NCBI RefSeq assembly: GCF_037975245.1
Contig: NC_092572.1
Coordinates: forward strand, 4,193,501 to 4,257,500
Reading direction: 5' to 3'
Origin: Apostichopus japonicus
Taxonomy: Eukaryota; Echinodermata; Holothuroidea; Aspidochirotida; Stichopodidae
DNA: 64,000 nt
Positions 13,741-26,199 of the stretch are shown here, in pieces. A model generated the notes under the pieces. It was given only the letters and a program-made list of their open reading frames with translations, was not told the origin of the DNA and made no database searches. A program made the translations under genes and the position numbers. How positions within the stretch are numbered: the first letter of the stretch is position 1; each line of letters begins with the position of its first letter.

Positions 13741-15478
13741 ACCTCCAGAAAAGGAGCGGGAGGGAGAGTGAGAGAGAAAGAAATAAAAGATAAAGTTTTG
13801 CCTTCTTTGCTTTGAGATTTCATTCTAAGATTGGAACGAGCAAAGTTCTTTCTTGCAACTTGAGCGCTATTTTAATGAACGTAGGCGTAAATACAATCAA
13901 ATTAGTTATAATTGCGAATACGTTAAACATCAGACACAAGAACTTAAGGGGGTGAAGGGAAACGTTGCCGTTCGTGAGTAGATTAACAATAAACTAACAA
14001 TCTATTATTGGTAACCTAACATGTGATTGCATCCATCCGGGAAGCTCTTTAAGACCCTATCAGGTATCACGGTTGAAGATAAAGATATTCTGCCTTACCT
14101 AGACGTTCCAGACATTACAGACGCCATGTTTCCCCAGATTCGAGATTAAAAGCGAAGGCCGGAAGGCGAACTAGGCCACGCGTCGCCATAGCAACCGTAA
14201 TCCTACTACGGTTGCTAACTGCGCCTATGGTCGATAGTTCCGATAAAAATGTTAAGACGTTAGTTGATAATTGGCATGTCAGTTTATCATTGTCAACATT
14301 TGCTTTCTTTAATGAGATCGGCCACTTGCAGAAAAGAAAAGAAAAGATAAGATAAGAAAAGATAAGGGAAGAAAAAGAGAGAAAAGGTTGTAATCCTCCA
14401 ATCGATTTGAAGTTAGTAACGGCAGACGGACACCATGTGAGGGGAAAGCGGGAAGCGTTTTGGAAAAGAATCTTTACCCTGTCGTCTGCGTTTAACGAAA
14501 TTGCTTTTCATATCATTTGCGCGCGCATATTAGACGGGGACACTGATGAAATCATTTGGCCATTGTTTAAAGAGAAATAAATATATGAACAATAGAGACT
14601 CGGAATTCTTTTGAAGCTGGAGTGAATAAAAAAGGATGTGACATTCTGTGGTCACGTGATATGGAATTTGATCTTAAAAGTTAGCTTGATGAGAAAATGA
14701 TGAAAAGATGTTTTTCTTACTGCTATTGTTACATACTTTTTTGGACGAAAACGAGACAAAACTTCAAGTTTATGAAACATTCGGAAATGTAAAAAAAGAG
14801 ACATTGGCGCCGTCGGGAGGAAGTCAGACCCCAGTATATGGATACTTAACCTAGTTACGGTACATTAGATATTAGGAACACCCATGAGAGAAACGAATTA
14901 TAAGGACCCTCAAAAGAAAACGACTTTGCATTCCAATCCTGATTGCATACAGGACCAAATGACTTAATCTTCCGAGTCTTGTCTTATCGCATTAAGGTAA
15001 ACCTTTGTCATTAAACGTCAAATTATTAATTTGAAGTAATTAAAGACCATTGTATCGAGACCACCACGAAGAAGAAATGTGTTTTTCTTTTCTATCGAGG
15101 AAGCCAAGTATAACAACCAGGTTGGTTTGAACGATGAGTTGGTAAAACTATGTAAGTTGGGAGAGAAATAAAAACAGCTAATTCGTTCGTGGATTGGGAG
15201 AGTAACAAATTGGTGGATGGAGAGGGTGGAGGGTTGGAAGGGGCATGGGAGGGGGGGAGGGAAGGTTTATGACAGTAGCTGAACATATTGGCGCTGTCTA
15301 GATTAAGGCACTGCTGAGCCAGGCCACTCCCAGTGGAGTTATGATAACATGTGCTCATATAAGATCACTTTACTTTCCAAACCAATTACATTTGAAAAAC
15401 ATATCGCTATGTGTCTACAACACTATCACAGTTGATGTATATATAGGTACTACAACTAGGGCTGTTTTGTCTTCGTTA
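13741..15478. other. Intergenic; purine tract and GC-richer patch
   Basis: Contains an A/G-only-like tract at about 14332-14390 and a relatively GC-rich patch at about 14030-14240. The patch carries an X-box-like motif, a 9-bp inverted repeat and a 39-codon open stretch. No gene could be assembled. Confidence 0.5.
14182..14195 (+). promoter_or_regulatory. RFX X-box-like motif, orphan
   Basis: gtcgccatagcaac fits the RFX X-box pattern (RYYNYY, 1-3 bases, RRNRAC). It overlaps the left arm of a short inverted repeat, gcaaccgta then a 7-base loop then tacggttgc (14191-14215). No gene was found next to it, so function is uncertain. Confidence 0.35.
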
Positions 15479-15486
15479 ATCTCCAT

Positions 15487-15856
15487 CAGTGGCGTAGGAA
15501 AGTACTTTTGAGTGGGGGGGGGGAGGCTGAAGACTGATGGCCAGCCTGGGGAAGGGGTCTAAGGGGAGGGGGTGTCCCTCTCCCCCTTTGGACTTTTTTT
15601 GCATTTCCAGGTGGCCTCAGATTCAATTTGGTGCAATATAGCACACTTCAACCCACCCACTCCATTTTGTATATAATTTTGCATTTTCACCTGGCCTTAG
15701 ATGCAATTTGGTGCTCCAAATGAGATTTTTTTCTCATTTGGAAATGAAAAAGGGGTTTTCTGACTTGCGAAGCGGGGGGGGGGGCGGAATGATACTTCCG
15801 CCCCTCCATATTTTTCACTGGGGGGCTGGCGCCCCCCCCCCATTCCTACGCCCTTG
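15487..15856. mobile_element. hAT-type MITE, copy 1 (8-bp TSD)
   Basis: A 370-bp element starts cagtggcgtaggaa and ends ttcctacgcccttg, so the termini are inverted repeats (CARKGGCGTAGGAA). It is flanked by identical 8-bp direct repeats atctccat (15479-15486 and 15857-15864). A CAGTGGCG start with an 8-bp target duplication is typical of the hAT superfamily. It has no coding capacity. The inside is rich in G/C homopolymers. A second copy in opposite orientation lies at 33189-33582. Confidence 0.85.
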
Positions 15857-15960
15857 ATCTCCATATAAGAGTTTGGACGGATTTGGTTTTTGCCAAGAAT
15901 GGCTGGTGTGATTATGTTTCCAGAGTTTGATATGAATATTCATAATTAAAAGAATTAACT

Positions 15961-16167
15961 CACCCAGTTGGGACAATTTTTTCTATACTGTACTGTCATA
16001 TTTCGCTTCAGAGCACTCGTATTTTCAGTATGAGCAGTATGAATATCATGTTTCTATCAAATCAAGGTTAGGAACTGTTTGTACTGTCAATACCAGTGTT
16101 TTGAGAGCATGATAATGGCGTACAGTTTAGAGAGTTATTAGCATTAGGAAATTGTCCCAAATGGCTG
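15961..16167. mobile_element. Palindromic MITE (TTGGGACAA ends), copy A
   Basis: A 207-bp element runs from cacccagttgggacaa to ttgtcccaaatggctg, with imperfect terminal inverted repeats. It is flanked by the 7-bp direct repeat attaact (15954-15960 and 16168-16174). Internal sequence is itself hairpin-like: a stretch with gcttcagagcactcgt and cagtatgagcagtatga is partly mirrored downstream. Other copies are at 35757-35962, 48797-48979 and 49487-50067. The superfamily was not identified. Confidence 0.8.
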
Positions 16168-16630
16168 ATTAACTTTGAAACCAAGTTCTAACGTAAGCTC
16201 TGTGCCATAATAGTTAGCATCGTGCTGTAGCCTATATCGTCCACCATATAGCAGTATCTTGATTACCACTATAGACCACTGAGTAACTACGTTATCTATT
16301 TGATGGACGTGTGGCAGAACATTTACTCAAGAGATTGCCGATAAAGTACGGATACATTACAGATGGAGGCTCCATTAATCATGTATGTGGTCTTCTGTAT
16401 AAACAGTGTTACCATCGACAAGGATACGGTGACGATAATGTAGGTGTGCCACTCAAAATGTATTGATATGCAAATGATTGACACCGTCCATTATACACTG
16501 CCACAGTATGACTCAAAAGGTGACAAAAGGGGTGGCCGCGTACTATAGGCCTATGATTTAATTTAGCATGTGTCATAAAAGGGAGTGTAAGAGGTCTAAG
16601 GGAGGGGGGGGGGACTTACAGATGTCTTTG
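16168..16630. other. Intergenic, no feature seen
   Basis: Apart from a G-run near 16600, nothing recognisable. Confidence 0.5.
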
Positions 16631-16874
16631 TATGTGTGTATGTATGTATATTAGATCCTCCTGCAAGCAGGAACACGCGAAGAAGCCTCATTGGCTTATC
16701 AAAGCCACAAGCCGACCGAAGTCAGTCTCTTTGATTCATATTTAACGTCCATGATTATGAATTGTCAATTGTCAACAACTCTTTACTGGACGACATGCAT
16801 TAATCTTTGGAGTGGCTCGAACCGGGTACCTTATGATTGGAAGGCACCAGCGTTAACCACTGAGCTTACACTCC
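16631..16874 (-). mobile_element. tRNA-derived SINE, copy 1
   Basis: On the - strand the element begins GGAGTGTAAGCTCAGTGG, containing a pol III A box, then a B box close to GGTTCGAGCC. It continues through a conserved body (gacgttaaat, ccaatgaggcttcttcgcg) and ends in a TATG/TGTA microsatellite tail at the low-coordinate end. The same family occurs at 27528-27752, 30804-31072 and 55459-55716. A 66-codon ORF inside it is not a gene. Confidence 0.85.
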
Positions 16875-18234
16875 TTGAATTGTTAAATTAAGAGCTTCAC
16901 TCTTCTCTTTACTTTACGTTCTCCCTCGCCTTACGGATGCTGATGTGAAAGTCATTGTGAAGTTTTAATCTTTTATGATTTCATCGTAATGATTTTTAAA
17001 ATACTTCATTGTACGAGAATAAAAACAAATCTTTGAATTTTCAGAGAATTAAAATAAATAAATAAATAAATAATGTCAGTACTGGACTTTCTTGCAACGT
17101 TTTATTTACGTTCCCTAAATTTCTGTCTCTAGAATATGTCTTTTTCTTTCCTGTCTGAATCTGCCATCGTTAGCATGTAGCATGTCCTCCTTAGGGGTAG
17201 GGGTGGTTTCTCCAAGATGAGTTCAAACCCAGATTCCTTTTTGAGTTATATATATCCTCAGCAAATCTACTCTACTGAGTGCCACCCTCATGGAACAAAA
17301 TTATTATAAAAGACGAAAGTGTCCGGGCACAGGGGACACCCCCCACACTCCACCCCTTACCCAGTTCTGTGATACATAGGATATGCCCCCCCCCCCACCA
17401 CATGCACACACGTCGGATTTACTCCCTTCTGCATTATCAAGATTCTTGATTTTTTGCTCCCGAACCATTCTCAAATTCAATTCTTCCTGCTATGAAGCAA
17501 TATGGGAGAATGTAAAATATAAATCAAGGCATATGACATACTTTTAAGATAATCCAACCCATTAATAATGTCGCTGATGCGTTCGTGACTAATGAATGCA
17601 CTTTTGATAAAACGGGGATAACTTCATTTAGCTTTAGTTCTTTTGTAGCGACTCATAATATTTAATTGAAGACTATCCTTCGCGGCATTGTATTTTATAT
17701 ATATTTTTTATTATAAAGTTACCTGAATTCTCACATCGTAATTTGAAATGACACGACAATGTTGAGAGCGTAACCACACAGGAACATTAATGTTATCCTA
17801 TAAATTTGACATAATTAAGTTTTACATCACTATTATATCAGTTAGGGCTGTGTGGCACGTAACATAACAAATTTAGGCTAATTACTTTATTGCCAACGGA
17901 ACATAGTCATAGAATAAAAAGCATATTCGCGAGGAGTCTTCTCTCCTTCCTGAGATTAGTTTATCTTACTTTGTTACCATAGAGACCCAATTAAGGGAGC
18001 GTTTAATTATTTGTTTTTGCACATTTGCACGCACCGCGTGTGGATGATGGTGTGTGTGTAGTTTGAACTCGGTTTAAGAATGACTTTCAGGAGAATCTTA
18101 ATATTGATATGTTATAAAACTAAGAAAGAGAAGCAAGCAAACCCTTCCAATGCTAGTAATGTTTCTATAGCTATTCATGTTTTCAAGATAGTCACTACTA
18201 AAGATATGCTCTGGAACGCTCATTTAAGTCTATA
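16875..18234. other. Intergenic, no gene seen
   Basis: AT-rich, with a C-run near 17382-17397 and an (aaat)n run near 17055. No exon could be supported. Confidence 0.5.
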
Positions 18235-18320
18235 GTGATATAATAATAATAAGTAATATTTATATAACTCATAATCAGCAAAGCTGCTCAAAGCGCTTTA
18301 CAAATGTAAAACCGAAGAAA
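18235..18320 (-). repeat. Retroelement-like 3' tail (GCGCTTT plus ATT repeats)
   Basis: The reverse complement reads TTTGTAAAGCGCTTTGAGCAGC followed by TTATTATTATTATA-like sequence. This GCGCTTT motif followed by ATT repeats recurs at 43795-43885 and 60645-60720 on the + strand, as expected for the common 3' end of a SINE or LINE family. The family is not identified. Confidence 0.4.
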
Positions 18321-18417
18321 AAATAGTAACAAAATCCAAAATATTAAATATATAGAACCAAATTAGGCAAAAAATGTAAAAGCAACAATATTAAACACAC
18401 CCGTATACTAAACGATA

Positions 18418-18443
18418 TTAATATATATATATATATATATATA

Positions 18444-18495
<52 letters not shown>

Positions 18496-18520
18496 TATAT
18501 ATATATATATATATATATGA
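18418..18520. repeat. (TA)n microsatellite
   Basis: About 100 bp of alternating TA with a few ataaat interruptions. Confidence 0.95.
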
Positions 18521-21500
18521 TGACGTCAGCTGCTCAATACAGGCCTTAATGTTAATGTTAATCCAGTGTTTGATAAGTTATAATAACTTTACCGAAAGAT
18601 GTTATTTTATCTTCACGTAAACAGCGGAGCATCCGTGGATTACATTCAACACTTGCTGTCCTTCACAAGTCTGTAAAGACATCCTTAACCTTTCATTTGA
18701 GGCTATTAAACTCTGATTTTGCTTTATTCAGTTTTGTGTTGTATCTAAGGAACTGACGTAATGGTCTGTGTATTAGACTACAAGGTCCAGTCACTTTAAT
18801 TGATAAACCTCAACTGATTAAAGGGTTATTTATCGAAAATTAAGAGTGTTATAGATTAACAACCTGGACTGATATCTGTGTGTTTTAATGGTCTACAAAA
18901 TATCAAAACTTAATTTTGTGGCTATAAATTCATCTTTTAAATCTGTTAGAGATTATGATTCAGATGCTGCTGACATCTATCGTGTATTCTATGAAGTTTT
19001 CGCTGCATGAATTTGCGTTACATCACAACATTATTTGTAATCGTCGTAGAATATTTTCTCCTTATCACATTAATTTATCACGTCACATTACATGTTTACA
19101 GCGTCATCACAACTCAAGTTTCTCTATAATCAACACACTACGGTTCCTATAGTCTCAACTATATTCATTCCCCGTGCCCAAATAACGTTTTTCCCTATCC
19201 GCGTTCCATGGGAATCGTACTTAACAGTATTGGCTGAATCGTACTATATGCGTCCAAAATTTTACCTTTGAACTATACTAACTACAACAAGTCAAACGTG
19301 ATATATATATAACATACTGTAGCTTAGTATACTGGAAATTGGAATAAAATCGTGGCTCCAACTTTTCATGACGTCACTACGTAGACAATGTCTCGATGTA
19401 AGCGGGAACTGGGGTTGAGACGGAATCAAGTTTGTTTGGGTTCCGTTCCCAGATTCTATCTCGAGTGGATTTTCTTAAAAATGACCAAGTAGACATTTAG
19501 TTCCAAAAACTAAAGAAGAACTCCAAAGAATGAATATATGAAAACAATTTTTTATTGATATCTTTAAAGGAACCCCTTCCTCCCCCACCAAAAAACAGTG
19601 GCCCATCACATTCAACTTTGAACAACAGTTAATTGCTGCCATCCGAAACACATTCCATTAGTATCTGAAATATTTAGTTTTATCGCCTTTCACACTCCTA
19701 AGTTTCTATGAATAATTTAGAGGGCTAGGACTTCTTGTAATAATACTTTTGAATTTATTTTAGTAATATTTAGTACACTAACCTTGCGGGCAATGATGAC
19801 GACATTCTAACACCCAAACGTCTGCACTTTATGAACCCTTGAGCTATCTATTTGCCTCTCTATCTATCTATTTTCCATCACTGGGGCAAGAACCCAATTA
19901 TCAGTAAAGAAATAAATAGGTCACAAACATAATTAGGCTAAACATTTTATGTTATATTCTTGAATAAACGTGGCACTTCAGTCTCTTTGACAAAACACTG
20001 CGATTTCGGGAAGTGAATCATTCAGAACGACTGGATGCGATAGTTTAATGAAAGTGGTACAGCGAAAAAAAGGACGCATGATCATAGATTTAAATTAAAA
20101 GTGTGTTTTGATTAAATTTGGCATTTTTACTCCAAAAATCCGGTGGTACCATAATGAACTTCTGCATGCAAGATAAGATACTTATAAACGTATTTTCTGA
20201 TACTTCATATGTTTATCCATCAAAATAGCGCCAGAAATGATATCATTAGTCAAACACATGTGTGTAAGGGTCCACAGGGTAAGGTTGTAAGGGCCCACCG
20301 GTGAACCGCTCGGCCCGAGGCACCGATCACGCCGATTTCATTTTGCTCGGAAAAGGTGCTAGTGCCGCTTGTTTCAAGGTCTAGATCCTGTTGTTGTATT
20401 ATAAAACCGGTAGCAATTATATCAATACCCTCCCCTCCCCTCACCCCCCCCCCGCCCTCCCATGGCCCATCTCAAAGTCAATGGTTTGCGATATAAAACT
20501 AAAATTAAATCAAATTGATCGGTTACAAGTAGGAGTCAAATGGTTTTAAGGTAAACCACGTAGATATTTTAGATTGAGAGCTAGCCACGTTTGTGTGAAC
20601 ATTACGTATTTTGGCCAGAGTAAACACAAAGTATAGGGTAACCAACGAAATGTAGACCAAATGGGTCGTAAACACTTGTTTACATGGGGTACAAGCACCA
20701 TTTTGTGTCACGGAGTATCTAATATGATATATATCATCCGGGGAGGGGTCGTAGGGTACCCCTCCCCTTTGAGACATTTTTAAATGTGGAGATACCGTGA
20801 TGCAAAATATTCCTATTTTTTGTAACTTTTGACACAATTTTTGAAATGTTTAGGTTGTACCGTTCATACATACGATATACATTTTAGTACTGTACTCAAC
20901 AAGTATTGTTGTAATATTATGTCTGTCAGTTGGGAGTGGTATGGAGGGGGTGGCTGATACCCTTGATCTCCTTTGGAGGGCGGGCTGGAGCCCCCGACCT
21001 CTAGAAGTATAAGTGGTTGCGCCTGTGCTTGTTCTGCGATTTTCGTTACATAAATTTTTGCCAAAAGCAAAGGCCCCCTATCCCCATAAAGTTCAAAAAA
21101 ATAAAACTAGAAAAAGAAATGTATAGCTTCAAATTGGTCGGTTTCTTTACGTGCTTCAATTCTTGTTATTTCTTATGTTATCAAATGTGTTTATCTATGC
21201 ACTTGTCACATCCCTAACCTTCCTCAAATTTATCTCTGCTTGTGGTTGTTTCGAGGTGGTATTTTTCGAGTCTTTTTCGACACTTTTGGAAGCTAAATAG
21301 TGTAGTTATCTCACCATGTTCTGTGCTACGACAATACAAAAGTTGAAATGTTATCACAGCGCCGATCTGCGCACCTGGTACATTTTTAATTGTATTTAAT
21401 ATTCTTTTTACTTATCTTTTCCATTATAATCGGTCAAAATTCAATACCAAAAACATCCAGCTAGAGTTAATTTGGGGTCTTCTTCCTGAACAAGACGAAG

Positions 21501-23542
21501 AAAAGAAACTCTCCCGTCGAGAGAGCGGAAACTGCCTTACTGGAAAGTTTCCGCGTCGCACAAGGAGTCGGATTTTACGCTTGTTCCTGACGGGGCGACA
21601 CGGCATGAGCGAATCATTTTACTGTGCTCTCACCTATCGCGACCACTGCTTGTGTTTCGAGTATAATAAACGCACGAAAATAAAAATAAAAAAAAAGGTT
21701 ACCCTATTTGATGCTAACATACTGCTTACAGTTGGAGGTGTTTATCTTCTAAGCATCAACAAGGGTTAAGATATGGCAAATCACCGTGGGATATAACAGG
21801 CTTGGTAACGTTAGATAAGCGAAAATTGATTTAATAATAATCCTCAAATAAGCTTGGGGTCTGTATCGCAAAATTAGGTAAGTGCTGGCAAACGGTGGGA
21901 GAATAAATTAGATTTAAGGTTTGTAAACCAACGGAGAGTATAATATAGATTCGGCGCTCAAAACTACTCACAAATTAAACATCCACTTGTTTGACTGCTG
22001 TAGGCCTATATTAAGACCTATGTTTAATGCTCTTCGAACAATCTATTTCAATGGTTCTGTTTTCTTTGTGTGCCATCTTCTATAAAACACAATTTTTGTC
22101 ATGTAGTAATGCATTTGCGCCCATGCAGATGACTAAGTTCCTTTAGCGTCTAATACCATGGGACGCCGAAAGGCACACAATGTATGCTATCCTCGTAGTT
22201 TATTTGTACATTATCATCGTAATTTGTTTTTGATCATCTTAAATTGTACTTTAATATTATTAATCCCATTTGTGGTACTTAAGGCGTTGGATAAAATACT
22301 AGCACAACGTGTTGCGTGTAGTTTCTAAACGATGTGGTACCGGTAGTGGGCTACTTAGTACGCTGAGGCAACTTGTCTGAGAAGTGGAATCCGAAAACCA
22401 ACAAAAAGCGGTATGAGCTATCTTCAGTGAAATTGGAAGATTTCAAGTTACCAATCACCATTGCCTCTCTATTTTTGCAACATACAACTTTTCCTATTGG
22501 GTGTAGAACCGACTTTTTTTCTTAGAAAACTAACTTGCCTGGTTTAATAGACCAGCGATGTATAGGCCTACGCAAATGAGGCGACCTGCCTATTTTGGGT
22601 ACCAACACGTATTTCACCATGCTGTTAGATCGCAAGTATATTCAACTCCTACATTCTTATAAGTGTTTTGCTCAATGGCTTTCCATAGGATCTCCATAGG
22701 AGATTTTTGTAGAATAATTTGTACTACTCAAGTTAGCTAAAGTGACATATCTTCGGTACTAACACTATTGAAGAGCTCGTTGCCCCTACAGTTCATGTAT
22801 CAGACGTATGTAGTCTTCAACAGGTGTTCACTTGTAGAATGGTTTGTGAGCGTTCAGGAGACACAAAAGTTTAAACATTCTTGACTTTGCAAAGATTGTT
22901 CAGAGGTCATTTCTATTATCAATATAGACCTACGCTAAACGCCGAGTGAATCACAACACACATGCCCCTCCCCCACCCCCCCCACCCACCCACCCACCCT
23001 GACTGGATGCTCGTGCTTCTTAACAAAGAACAATATTGCCTCTGTATTTTATGAATACTTATAAGTTGTTATTTGAATAACCAATCTTTTATCTGTTATT
23101 TTTAAAAACAATTCTGCCATACCTGCTGTTAATTGCAAATCTAATTATGTATTTTATACGCGGAATGGCGCGAATTATATCCAAGTTCACTATAAGTTAA
23201 CGAACGCAAACGGATATAAAAAAATATATTAATGTGTACGCATTAATGTGTAAGATACTAAACGTAAACGAATACAACGAAAACATTAATGTGTACGCCA
23301 GTTTTCCGAAACTTGGTAGAAAACATTTGTTTTTGCCAAATAATTGGACGAACTCCTATATATATTATGGGTAAAGATAATATCACGCACAAGCTGATCT
23401 TGAATGGAATCATAAAAAGAGAAAATCAATTTCAATAATTTCAATATATCAATCAAATAAACCTATTTAATTATCATTTATTAAATTATTTTTCAAAACT
23501 AATGAATGAAAGTCATTTTTTTTTGTTTTATTTTTTTTTCAG
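18521..23542. other. Region upstream of Barx exons; no exon identified
   Basis: This should be intron or upstream sequence of the Barx gene. I looked for its missing first coding exon, which in known Barx proteins carries a short FMIEEIL-like motif, and did not find one. Small ORFs (20250-20837, 20864-21217, 21424-21769) are not recognisable. A GC-richer patch lies at 21440-21660 and a C-rich tract at 22960-23000. Confidence 0.5.
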
Positions 23543-23976
23543 ATAATAACAGCTATTTCCAGCGTTTTCTTCCTACCACAAACTACCACCATCCGTCACT
23601 CCTTCCAACCGGAAGCCTAGCTCTACAATTCAGTCTCCAATCACAACCAAGTCTGTTCCATCCATCATCGCTATATCATCCATTTCACCCGCCTAGGTCT
23701 AACTCTCCCCCTCCTCTTGGGGTTCCCATACCCGTTCCTGTCTATCTAAGAGGTCGCGCTGGAGCCTCGCCAAGCGAGGCGGCGAGGGCCGCGAAGAAAT
23801 GTCGGCGGAGTCGAACAGTTTTCACAGAACTACAGCTGATGGGTCTAGAAAAGAGATTCGAGAAGCAGAAATATCTGTCGACACCGGATAGGTTAGAGTT
23901 AGCGGAGACGCTGGGGTTGAGTCAATTACAAGTCAAGACTTGGTACCAGAACAGACGCATGAAATGGAAGAAACAG
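23543..23976 (+). CDS. Barx: Barx homeobox protein, internal exon with homeodomain
   Basis: This exon follows a long polypyrimidine tract and ttcag acceptor and ends at cag|gtgagt, adding 144 codons after a 2-nt phase remainder. It encodes a Pro/Ser/His-rich region, then [10 protein letters not shown] opening the homeodomain (about 23800-23976). The homeodomain contains [30 protein letters not shown] and KWKKQ, with W48, Y49 and N51 at the DNA-contact positions. The [20 protein letters not shown] segment is diagnostic of the Barx (BarH-like) class rather than Bar or NK genes. Barx proteins are nuclear transcription factors used in mesenchyme, gut and skeletal patterning. The acceptor needs an upstream exon ending with one base of a codon, and that exon was not found. 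An ATG at 23506 lies in the pyrimidine tract and is not a credible start. Confidence 0.92.
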
Positions 23977-24545
23977 GTGAGTAACCTTGACTGCAAACAG
24001 GGAGCACAGTACTATTATGCACGGGAAAAGTGGGGAGAAGCTTCTGGGTAATGAGAGAAGGAAAGGTTGGCGTATTTCAACTTATTTAGATTTGACAAAT
24101 GTCAATTTGAAGTTAATTTATAAAGTCGATAAACATATTTGGTTTTCTTTATATTATTTTGATGCACAAACAAATAACATAAATACAATTGCATTGTGGC
24201 ATATGTGACAGTTAAGGCATACATACGCTGTCCGTTGGAGAGAATGGGATATTTGCAGTCGAATTCAATAGCATTCTACGTCCAAATATAATTGAAACAT
24301 GAGACAACCGACACTTCTCATGTAAAACAACAATGCTCCCCAATTTTCTTTAAGACCAAAAATTTAAATTTTACACTACGCTTACCGTTATCGTCGAAAC
24401 ATTTCTGTATTTGTGTACTCCTTACTACCCGCGACAAACCTTCAGGATTTTATCTTTTGAAATTTATAGCAATGATTTGCATATACTGAGGGCAGTAAAT
24501 AAACTCCAATTACACCCACTCCCCCTTTAATTTGTATCTCCCCAG

Positions 24546-24767
24546 GTACTACAGGGTGGCGGTCAAGAAGCTCCCACAAAGCCAAAGGGAAGACCAAAGA
24601 AATCGGACATTGCATCAATGGAACAAACTCCCTCCGAAATCGAACAATCAGACGATTCCGATATTGAGTCTGTGACGTCACCAATGTCACGTGACTCATC
24701 GCCTCAGAGGTCACCGATGGTCATCGACAAGGCGCCATCACCTACTCCACTCATGCCTATTTCGTAG
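24546..24767 (+). CDS. Barx: Barx homeobox protein, last exon
   Basis: The acceptor ctccccag precedes GTACTACAGGG. The frame joins in phase 0 to the previous exon and gives VLQGGGQEAPTKPKGRPKK directly after the homeodomain. This basic extension is the conserved Barx basic region, known from vertebrate Barx1/2. The remaining ~54 residues are acidic and Ser/Pro-rich (IEQSDDSDIESVTSPMSR, SPQRSPMVIDKAPSP) and end PLMPIS before TAG at 24765-24767. The exon contributes 73 codons plus stop. The 569-nt intron before it has normal GT/AG ends. The ORF on the - strand at 24442-24714 is a shadow. Confidence 0.9.
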   Translation, partial: VLQGGGQEAPTKPKGRPKKSDIASMEQTPSEIEQSDDSDIESVTSPMSRDSSPQRSPMVIDKAPSPTPLMPIS

Positions 24768-26190
24768 AAGAGAAAAGAAAACCTAATTCTTTTCGACGTG
24801 AATTAATCTTGAAGAAATTTGTTGTTTTCGAGAATTAAAGAAGAACGTTTGCTATTGACGATCGTTTTACGAAGTATAGTTATTTGTTGATAGGAGAATA
24901 TGATCCAAAGAAATCCAAGGATTATACAGAGTCCGTTGAGTCAGGGGCTCTTCAGCTCGGCAACCCCCCCCCCCCCACATCCCTTCTCCCTCATCGCCTC
25001 CACTCTTTGGCAAGGCTATAGTTCGCATTGAAACCAAAGACATAACAAATAATAATCTTCATAACTTCAAAAAATGCACACAGTTTCAGCATGTCTATTA
25101 CACTATCAAGAACTTCTAAAGGGACCATTTTTACAAGAAATTGTGCGATAAGTGTAAATATTGGCATTTTCGAAACTGCTAAATTCTAGCCTGTAGTTAC
25201 GTAATACTTGAATTTAAGGTTTCATTAACTTAATTATTGAGAGGAGATTTCAAAATAGGTTATTATTACCATTGCAAATTATATGTTTGTTTTTTTGGTA
25301 TACCTTTCGCTGCTGCAAATACGTCAATATGACGTCACAATAAGGAACAAGCAGGGTTTTAAATGTCATCGTGAAAGCGAGATGTGAAAAGTTTCAACTT
25401 GTATATGTGCTCCTGGAATTATAGAAACTTTGTCATTTGAAGAAGATTCTTTGTTTGAATTAAACAAAAAATGAATTATTCTCACAGCTTATCTTCATTT
25501 ATAAAAACACACAAATGTTTTTCATTATCTTTCATATTACGATGACAAATTTGATTGTTTGGAAAATAGGCTGCTCGGATAAAATGACATGGTCTGTGTG
25601 AAAGATCTTATTACTGTACAGTTAAGTTTGTGACCATACGTGCCGTGCCATATTATGCTGAGATAGTATAGAAGAATATGCTAGAGAGGTCAATGCACAC
25701 GTTTATTGTTATTACCAAAGATATTTTCACTGTGTATATATATAACTACGCAATGTACTTAGTAATGAGTGTTACGTTTACATAATACTAATGGTTTGTA
25801 ACATATTTTGTACGAAATTTGACAAATTAATTTCAATTGAAAGCGACTTAACGATATATTTGACATCACAGGTGCAAAATATTACATTATTGCTAAAAAC
25901 GCGAGGATAAGCAACCTTCCGACGAACCAGAGTTAGCTATGTATAAATCTTCGCAGGTTTTGATTACTTTGACACATAACAGGACGAAATAAGACAACAA
26001 AACGGAATGGACTTGAAGCCAGTTGTTAAGTTGTCTATGAATATTCAGTTATTCATCTCTTCAGTTCTTATCTTTACTGAGCCTTTGATAGTAAACCCCT
26101 ATAGTTTACCATGACACGAACCTCAACAGTAAATTCACAATATGTCTGTCCGTGTTCACACGTTGTACGGGTATATAGTGTTCATATGCA
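24768..26190. other. Barx 3' flank, no other gene seen
   Basis: Presumed 3' UTR followed by intergenic DNA, with a C-run near 24965-24977. No clear AATAAA close to the stop codon, so the transcript end is unresolved. Confidence 0.45.
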
Positions 26191-26199
26191 CGGTGTGAT

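Noticed and set aside
16691-16891. 66-codon ORF
   Set aside because: Falls in a tRNA-derived SINE.
23506-23542. ATG at 23506 as the Barx start
   Set aside because: It lies in the polypyrimidine tract before a clear cag acceptor, and the predicted peptide is a run of F and I from poly-T.
23987-24208. 73-codon ORF after the homeobox exon
   Set aside because: Starts across the splice donor and reads into the intron.
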